From Aphelidium insulamus (Eukaryota > Aphelidiomycota > Aphelidea > Aphelidiaceae), in contig JAZDSV010000001.1 in assembly GCA_036784855.1 (NCBI GenBank), forward strand, positions 667,501 through 731,500: DNA of 64,000 nt, read 5' to 3'. Below the pieces are notes generated by a model. It made no database searches and was not told the DNA's origin. It was given only the letters and a program-made list of their open reading frames with translations. Position 1 is the first letter of the stretch. Every line of letters begins with the position of its first letter. Below, piece by piece: positions 57,871-64,000 of the stretch. Position numbers and translations under genes: made by a program.

Positions 57871-60010
57871 ATGGAAAAAAAGATCGGCGTGCTGGGCGGC
57901 GGGCAGCTTGGCCGCATGTTGGCTGAGGCGGCCGCCCCACTTAACTTGACCGTGTACACACTGGACCCGTCGGCTCAGTGCCCCGCCAGCCACGTACTGC
58001 CAAGCGATCGATGCATCCAGGGAGACTTTCGAGACGCGCGCGACGTTGCCAAGCTGATGGCACTTGTGGACGTGGTCACGTTCGAGATCGAGCACATCAA
58101 TGTGGACGCGTTGGAATGCGATGATTTCGGTGGCAGCAGTGGTGGTAACGGTGTTGCTGGTAGGTGCATACCCGCGCACTGCACCCTCAATAACCTCCAC
58201 GCACGCAGCAAATGACCAGGTGGCGGTGACGACTGCATTTGGACACGTGCGCGTGGAGCCACACCCGCAGACACTGCGCACCATCCAGGACAAGTTTTTG
58301 CAGAAAGAGTTTCTGCGCCAGGTGCACCCGCGCGTGCCACTTGGCCGCTACTCTGCTGTGCGGTCTATTCGGCACCTGCAGGACTTGGTGGCGGACGAGT
58401 TTGGGTTCCCGGTGATGCTGAAATCGCGTCGAATGGCCTACGATGGACGCGGCAATTATGTCGTGCGCAGTCTGGATGATGTACCGGCGGCACTGCAGCA
58501 GCTGTGCGGCAACGGGGACGTGTCCTCCTGGCAAGTTGACAGCGAAGAGTGTTGGGCCGCGCTGTATGCCGAGCAATGGGTGCCATATGTGAAGGAGCTG
58601 GCAGTCATGGTGGCCAAGGGCGCCGATGGCCAGGTGGTGGCGTATCCGTGCGTGGAAACAGTGCAGCAGGACAACATCTGCCACATGGTGTACGCGCCCG
58701 CGCCGGTCTCTGCCGAAATTGAGCAGCGTGCCAAACAGGTCGCGGTAGACGCCGTACGGCATTTGCATGGCTGCGGGGTGTTTGGGGTGGAGCTGTTTCT
58801 GCTGGAGGATGGCCAGGTGCTGCTCAACGAGATCGCACCCCGCCCGCACAACTCTGGCCACTTCACCATCGAGGCGTGCTACACGTCGCAGTATGAGCAG
58901 CACCTGCGCGCGGTCGCTGGCCTTCCACTCGGCTCCGTAGATATGAAGACTTCCGCAGCGCTAATGGTCAACTTGCTTGGCGGAGGTGGCGGCGGCGAGG
59001 CTGGAGTGCGCGCCTGCATGGACACAGTTCGGCGAGCGCTCTCCATTGGCGGCGCGTCGGTGCACTGGTACGGCAAGTCCGAATGCCGCCCGGGACGCAA
59101 GATGGGCCACATCACACTGGTCGGGCAGTCCATGTCGACTCTGCGCTCCGTGGCTAATCAACTACTGGTGCACCAACAGGCATTGCCGGCCGCAGATGCC
59201 ACTGCCAGCCCCTCCCCGCCGCTCAGTCCGCCACTGTCTTCCGGTGCGGTGACTGCAGCGTCAACCGGCATTCCGCCGCATGTCGCTGCGGTGCAACTGA
59301 AACTTGCAGCGACCGCCAGTCTCGACGACGGCATTGAAGCGGAGTTGAATAGATCTGCCGCGGTGGCGACGGCAGGAAATCCCGTGAAGCTTGTCAGCAT
59401 AATCATGGGCTCCGACTCGGATTTGGCCATTATGCGTCCGGCCGCACAGCTGCTGGAACAGTTCGACATCCCGTTCGAGGTGACCATTGTGTCAGCGCAC
59501 CGCACGCCCGACCGCCTAGTCGAGTTTAGTCGACACGCGCATGAACGCGGCATAAGGTGCATAATTGCTGGTGCCGGTGGCGCTGCGCATCTCCCGGGGA
59601 TGTGCGCCGCGCTCACTCCACTGCCGGTTATTGGCGTTCCCGTTGGGCTTAAGCATCTGGATGGTATCTTCGTTACGTGTGCCGTATAGCTGTGTCTCGT
59701 TAAGTGTCTCCGCAAATTAGTGTCTTTGTATTTGTACAAAACTATGATGATACATGAAATAATATATAATTGCTTAGGCGTCGACTCGCTACACTCTATT
59801 GTGCAAATGCCTCGCGGAGTGCCGGTTGCATGCGTCGCCATCGACAACGCCACAAACGCGGCACTGTTGGCGGTCAGAATCTTGTCGGCAGGCGATGACA
59901 GGCTTGTGCGGCAGATGATTGCCTACCAGAAGAATATGCGGAAAGAGGTTGAGCGCAAAATTGAACGCCTGGATGCGACAGGGTGGAAAGATTACTCTCT
60001 GTCGGCATAG
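57871..60010 (+). CDS. ADE2: Phosphoribosylaminoimidazole carboxylase, PurK-PurE fusion
   Basis: Purine biosynthesis enzyme converting AIR to CAIR. The N-terminal ATP-grasp PurK half has [52 protein letters not shown] and [19 protein letters not shown]. The C-terminal PurE half has [31 protein letters not shown] and [20 protein letters not shown]. This domain order is that of fungi and plants, not the animal PAICS. A Ser/Pro-rich linker of about 70 residues joins the halves. Introns: 58160-58208 and 59664-59777. The ATG follows directly on the GTA tract, so promoter sequence must be the tract, the LTR, or both. Confidence 0.93.
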
Positions 60011-60131
60011 AGAGAAGGAGAGGGAGATAGAGAGAGAGCGTGCCACAGCCGCTAGAATGCCACTAGAGCCGATAACACTACTACTGCATAGAGTCTGCTG
60101 CCAACTGCTCATCGAGTGCGCTGCGACAATG

Positions 60132-61190
60132 TTACTTGGCACAGCACATACATACGCAGCGCACGTACGTCAACTCTCCCAGGCAAGTGGACAACCGCGC
60201 CCGCAGCATACACAGCACAGCATCTCCGTCCACTCTGCGCTGGTACTCAGCTTCATCGTAATCATTCTCCTCTGTGCAACTGTGCGCGGTTGTACTTGTG
60301 CCGGTTGCATTCGTGGCTGAGACGGCAGATGTCAGTGAACTGCTCGGCATGACGGCAGATGTGCCGGTTGCAGAACCCGCTGAGACGGCTGATATGTCAG
60401 ATGCAGAGGCAATGGCAGACGCTGTGCGACTGCTACTACCGCACTTCAATATGCCGGCATTGGAAAGATCTGTGTGCTGAGAGGATGCTGCACCAGAGGG
60501 CGATGACGCCTGCCTGGGACTGTCATCGTCATTATCGTGGTGGAGGTTAGCCGAGTGTTGTGCTACGGCAGGAAACGGCGGCGGTCGCGCCTTCAGAGCT
60601 CCGCGGTGTCCAGTAAGCGCTGGCGGAGAATGGCCGCTGTCTACAACCGCCGACAGCATGTCGGTGGTCCGTTGCGTCTCCTCGGCTGCCTGGTCTGATG
60701 GCGGTAGCAAGCCATACTTTCTCTTCAAGTGCAGCAGGTAGTCTGCGTCGCCGCCGTCGGCACGGATGCTGTCCGGTCCATCTCCGCCCTGCGTGACACA
60801 TGTGCCAGTTGCCATTGAGCGCTCGGCCATCGCTCCACCGGCACCGGCATCCCCGTCGCCGCTGGTGCAGAGAGCCGCACCGTTGCCGATATGCGCAACC
60901 GCTTCCACGGCAGGCACAGGCACAGTGACTTCACTGCCGCGGGTCTTGTGCAGTGCACCCAGCGCCGAGCGCAGCCGAGAAATCTTGTCCAGGGAGCGTT
61001 GTACGGCGGGGGAATGCTGCGGCATGGCGTGCTGGTCAGCGCTGCCAGTGCCGCTCGGAATCCCAGCAATACTCCGTGTGCCCATGTGGCCAGTCTGCGC
61101 CGCACGAGGCAGCAAGCTATGCGGTGAATGTGGCAAAGTGTTCGCGGACTGCACTGCCGCACGTGAAGGCGCGTCTTGCGGTGACGGCAT
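60132..61190 (-). CDS. Unrecognised Ser/Thr/Ala-rich protein
   Basis: About 350 residues from MPSPQDAPSRAAVQ to the stop. Low complexity with Ser-Ala-Thr runs; the only ordered-looking parts are SLDKISRLRSALGALHKTR, DADYLLHLKRKYGLLPPSD and NDYDEAEYQRRVDGDAVLCM near the C-terminus. Likely intrinsically disordered. The frame above 61190 includes what looks like a splice acceptor (TGTGTGCAG), so an upstream exon may exist. Divergent from GID8. No family recognised. Confidence 0.55.
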   Translation of the reverse strand: MPSPQDAPSRAAVQSANTLPHSPHSLLPRAAQTGHMGTRSIAGIPSGTGSADQHAMPQHSPAVQRSLDKISRLRSALGALHKTRGSEVTVPVPAVEAVAHIGNGAALCTSGDGDAGAGGAMAERSMATGTCVTQGGDGPDSIRADGGDADYLLHLKRKYGLLPPSDQAAEETQRTTDMLSAVVDSGHSPPALTGHRGALKARPPPFPAVAQHSANLHHDNDDDSPRQASSPSGAASSQHTDLSNAGILKCGSSSRTASAIASASDISAVSAGSATGTSAVMPSSSLTSAVSATNATGTSTTAHSCTEENDYDEAEYQRRVDGDAVLCMLRARLSTCLGELTYVRCVCMCCAK

Positions 61191-61220
61191 CTCTGACACT
61201 TCACTGCACACAAACAGCCA

Positions 61221-62440
61221 ATGGTGTGCCAGCTCATGCATTCCCCTCGCCCACCCACTCACTCACTGCGCCGTGTACGTAGTCGTCGGCCACAGGTGGT
61301 GTCGCCGGTACGTCGGGTGCCGCTGCCGGCAACAGCAAAAAGGTCTCCCTGTCGCTGGAAGAGTGGCAGCGACGCTTGGACGAGGTGGCCGTCAGCAAAG
61401 AGCAAGTCACACACACACACACATCCCCTCAGTGGTGCCATTGCTGACTAGTCGCCGTGGTGCAGTGACCTGAACAGGCTGGTGATGAATTATCTGGTCA
61501 TCGAGGGCTACAAGGACGCTGCGGAGAAGTTTAGCCAGGAGACGCAGACGCCGCCCCTGGTGGACCTGGCCTCCATCCAGGACCGCATGTCCATCAGACA
61601 CTCGGTGCAAGGCTAGTCGCCCTTACTCTGCTGTTGACCGCCGCTGGCTAACTACTACTGCATGCAAACAGGAGGGCGCGTGGAAGACGCTATTGAGCGC
61701 GTAAACGACTTGGATCCAGAGGTGTGCTGCCCCGGTCATTCGTGATATCGTTGCCTCGTCTATACTTGTATGCCACGTGTAGATACTGGACACCAACCCC
61801 GACCTGTACTTTCATCTGCAGCAGCAGCGCTTAATTGAACTAATTCGATCTGGTACGTGTGTGTATGGTTTTACTGTATGCATGTTTGTGTGCAATATGT
61901 ATGTATGTATGTGACTATACATCCTCAAGCGGCCCAGGTAATCTCACGGACGCGCTTGAGTTTGCGCAAGAAGAGTTGGCTCCTCGTGGTGAAGAGAGTG
62001 TAAGATTTGCTGTGTTGGTAATGCTGGCTGACATCTTCAGCCGGCATTTCTCGACGAGCTGGAAAAGACCATGGCACTTTTGGCGTTTGAGGACTCTTCC
62101 AAGTCGCCCATCGGGTACCTGCTGGATCACAGCCAGCGGCAAAAAACAGCCAGTGAACTGAACTCTGCAATCCTCAGTGCGCAATGTCAGGAAAAAGGTT
62201 TGTCGCTGTTAGTCACCGGCACTCGCCTAACATCGCGCAGATCCCAAGCTCCCCTCGCTGATGAAGATGCTCGTGTGGGCGCAAAAACAGTTGGAGGAGA
62301 AGGTGTCCTTTCCGCAAGTTCGCAACTTGATGACAGCCGAACTGGAGTTGGTTGATGGAGTCCGTGCGCGTAAATCGTCAAGCAAAACAGGCGGCAATGG
62401 TGCGGACTCTGCCGCAGATTCTGCCACAGTTGGGGCATGA
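61221..62440 (+). CDS. GID8: GID8/TWA1, CTLH-complex subunit
   Basis: LisH-CTLH-CRA subunit of the GID/CTLH ubiquitin ligase that in yeast degrades gluconeogenic enzymes. Matches: LSLEEWQRRLDEVAVS, DLNRLVMNYLVIEGYKDAAE (LisH), GGRVEDAIERVNDLDPE, LDTNPDLYFHLQQQRLIELI (CTLH), LTDALEFAQEELAPRGEES, MALLAFEDSSKSPIGYLLD (CRA) and LPSLMKMLVWAQKQLEEKVS. The intron 61402-61465 needs a GC donor (GCAAGT). The start is tentative: an in-frame stop precedes the first domain, and the best model is an exon holding only ATG (61221-61223) spliced to an acceptor at 61274. Convergent with SPT5 (62 bp). Confidence 0.88.
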
Positions 62441-62502
62441 TCACCAAAGTCGTCGCATATGCAAAATAGTATTGTAATTGTATTGCAATTATGTATGCCG
62501 TT

Positions 62503-64000
62503 CTAGGTCACAATCTTGCACACTGCACTGAGCGGAGTGATTTTGAAGTCGGAGTTGCTGTCCATCTTGACAATTGCGTCACCTCCGTCCATGCCAATGA
62601 GCTGTCCTGTTTCCCCGCTCAACTGATCCCCTTTGAGAAATATGCACTTGTCGCGCTTGGACGGGGCCACCGGCGCTAGGGATGTAGCGCCAACGTTGGC
62701 CACAGTGCCAGAATGTGATGTCTCTGGCTCGGACAGAATTTGCAACTGGCAAATCCCGCCAGCCAACACTGCCATAACCTTGGCATGGGTGGCACTGTAC
62801 TGGCCATCCTTCACCAACACCTCCATGTTCACTTGTACCCAGTCGACTATCGGGGCGGCATCTTTGGCTTCACTTGTTTGTTGATAATCATCGCCAGCGG
62901 GCTATGCGTCATCAACACACAAGAACATTGCACATGCAAACAAGATATACCTGGACCGAGTCACCAGTGGTCGACGGCAACGGTGGCTTGTCCCAACCAG
63001 ACGGGATTCCAGCTGTTGTGTTGGCAGGAGTTTCTCCCCATGCTGGTGTGCGACTTCCAGTGGCGTCGTTTGACACACCCCATGCTGGAGTGCGCGATCC
63101 TGCATCCCACGCGGGCGTGCGAGATCCAATGCCCTCGTGCACATTGGGTGTCTGAGCGCCGGCATAAGGGTTCGGGGTACGCGAACCCATCATTGGCGTT
63201 GCACCACCCTGGAATCGTGAATAACGGTCTGTGTCGCGCCATTGGCCAGGCATTTGTCCCGCTGAGTCCCTGGAATGATAAGATTAGCGTTTTACGTTGA
63301 AGCAAAATAAATGCAGCACACGTACTGTGGTCGTATCCGTTCGCGGTCTACGGTGACTATGCGACCGTTGCTATTTAGTTCGACTCTCGCACCCTTGTCC
63401 GTAACAGTCTTGACCACGCCTTGATATCCTTTATACGGACCGCCAGTTATTATTATCCTCTTCTGCACCAGGGGATCAAAACGTGCACCGCCACCGGGTG
63501 CACCATGAACGCGAAATACAGCCCCAGCAGCGGGGCCTGGAGCCGCGGGTCGTACAGTCAGAGATCTACCCGCAGTTCCCATCTTCATTATCATCCGAGT
63601 GCGAGCGACAAACACTCCACTGGTTTCCGACATGTCACGATGGTACAGAAAGGCCCACGTGCGATACAAATGCATGATAGATCCGGTCTTCTTGGCGTGC
63701 TCACCGGACAATACTTGTACTACGTCGCCCACTTGGATTGTGTTCTGCGCCGAGTCCATTGACACTGCGCGCTTCGTGTCCCGTTTCTGTGTTATTTCCT
63801 GTGTTTTGACCACAATCGCTGTGCCGCTCTGGTCAAGAACACGGTACTGGTCCTTTTCGACGTTAATTATGACTCCGACATTCGTCGCACCAATTTGAAC
63901 AAAGTCATGCAGAGCATATACGGTGGATCGTGCATCATGTATCGCAACTTCGCCGACACTTTGAATATCGCGCAGGAATACGCTAAACTGCTCCATGGAA
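62503..64000 (-). CDS. SPT5: Transcription elongation factor SPT5, 5' end outside window
   Basis: DSIF subunit that binds RNA polymerase II. KOW domains are visible: NTIQVGDVVQVLSGEHAKKT and RIIITGGPYKGYQGVVKTVT. The C-terminal repeat region is a run of GSRTPAW-type motifs (63000-63190), the target of CDK9-type kinases. A final KOW-like end has TGQLIGMDGGDAIVKM. Introns are near 62880-62950 and 63270-63325. The frame is open at the window edge; ATG 63996 is probably internal because KOW2-3 begins right after it and NGN is missing. Confidence 0.92.

Noticed and set aside
60766-61473. Plus-strand 235-residue frame upstream of GID8
   Set aside because: Antisense to the Ser-rich gene and in a different frame from GID8 domains.

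Overview
The window is nuclear DNA of a compact-genome eukaryote. Genes are split by many short introns (mostly 40-85 bp, GT-AG, with a repeated minority of GC-AG introns using a GCAAGT donor). Intergenic gaps are often below 150 bp and neighbouring start codons lie as little as 16 bp apart. The gene content points to a walled or chitin-handling, flagellated heterotroph near the fungal/holozoan divide. A ciliary DRC11/IQCA1 gene, cobalamin-dependent methionine synthase, Memo1 and a PICOT glutaredoxin with two Grx domains look holozoan-like. A PurK-PurE ADE2, a fungal-style ILV6 insert, ILV2 and leucine biosynthesis look fungal-like. I cannot fix the lineage from sequence alone.

Layout. 1-4572: 3' part of a giant multi-GH18 chitinase. 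4875-8815: one gene fusing 3-isopropylmalate dehydrogenase (LEU2) to a complete isopropylmalate isomerase/homoaconitase-type protein. It is followed on the other strand by the catalytic (8911-11137) and regulatory (11296-13036) subunits of acetohydroxyacid synthase, so 4-13 kb is a branched-chain amino acid cluster. 13-20.8 kb: methionine synthase, mitochondrial ribosomal protein uL13m, an RPAP3/SPAG1-like TPR protein and a makorin-type E3 ligase. 21-31.7 kb: DRC11, an unrecognised helical protein, a GRIP-domain golgin and U1-70K. 31.8-45.8 kb: a TTDN1-like small protein, a mitochondrial carrier, DPH7, PBDC1, a Sec2/Rabin8-type Rab GEF, PICOT, APC1 and proteasome subunit RPN12. 46-51.4 kb: a sterol C5-desaturase, a chalcone-isomerase-like protein, an unrecognised gene and Memo1.

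51.85-57.45 kb: a Ty3/gypsy chromovirus inserted in a GTA trinucleotide tract. Its gag-protease-RT-RNase H block lies in inverted orientation between its two LTRs, while the integrase-chromodomain part keeps the LTR orientation. 57.9-64 kb: ADE2, a low-complexity Ser-rich protein, GID8 (CTLH complex) and the 3' part of SPT5.

How the genes relate: the amino-acid and purine genes (LEU fusion, ILV2, ILV6, methionine synthase, ADE2) are biosynthetic. The rest are mainly conserved housekeeping functions: splicing, translation factor modification, mitochondrial translation, proteasome/APC/GID ubiquitin pathways, Golgi/Rab traffic, iron-sulfur handling and transcription elongation. Tandem minisatellites with periods of 60, 87 and 99 bp sit in introns and spacers, and a 117-bp period repeat lies inside a coding region. 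Gene models were assembled by eye from reading frames and splice signals, so exon ends are proposals.
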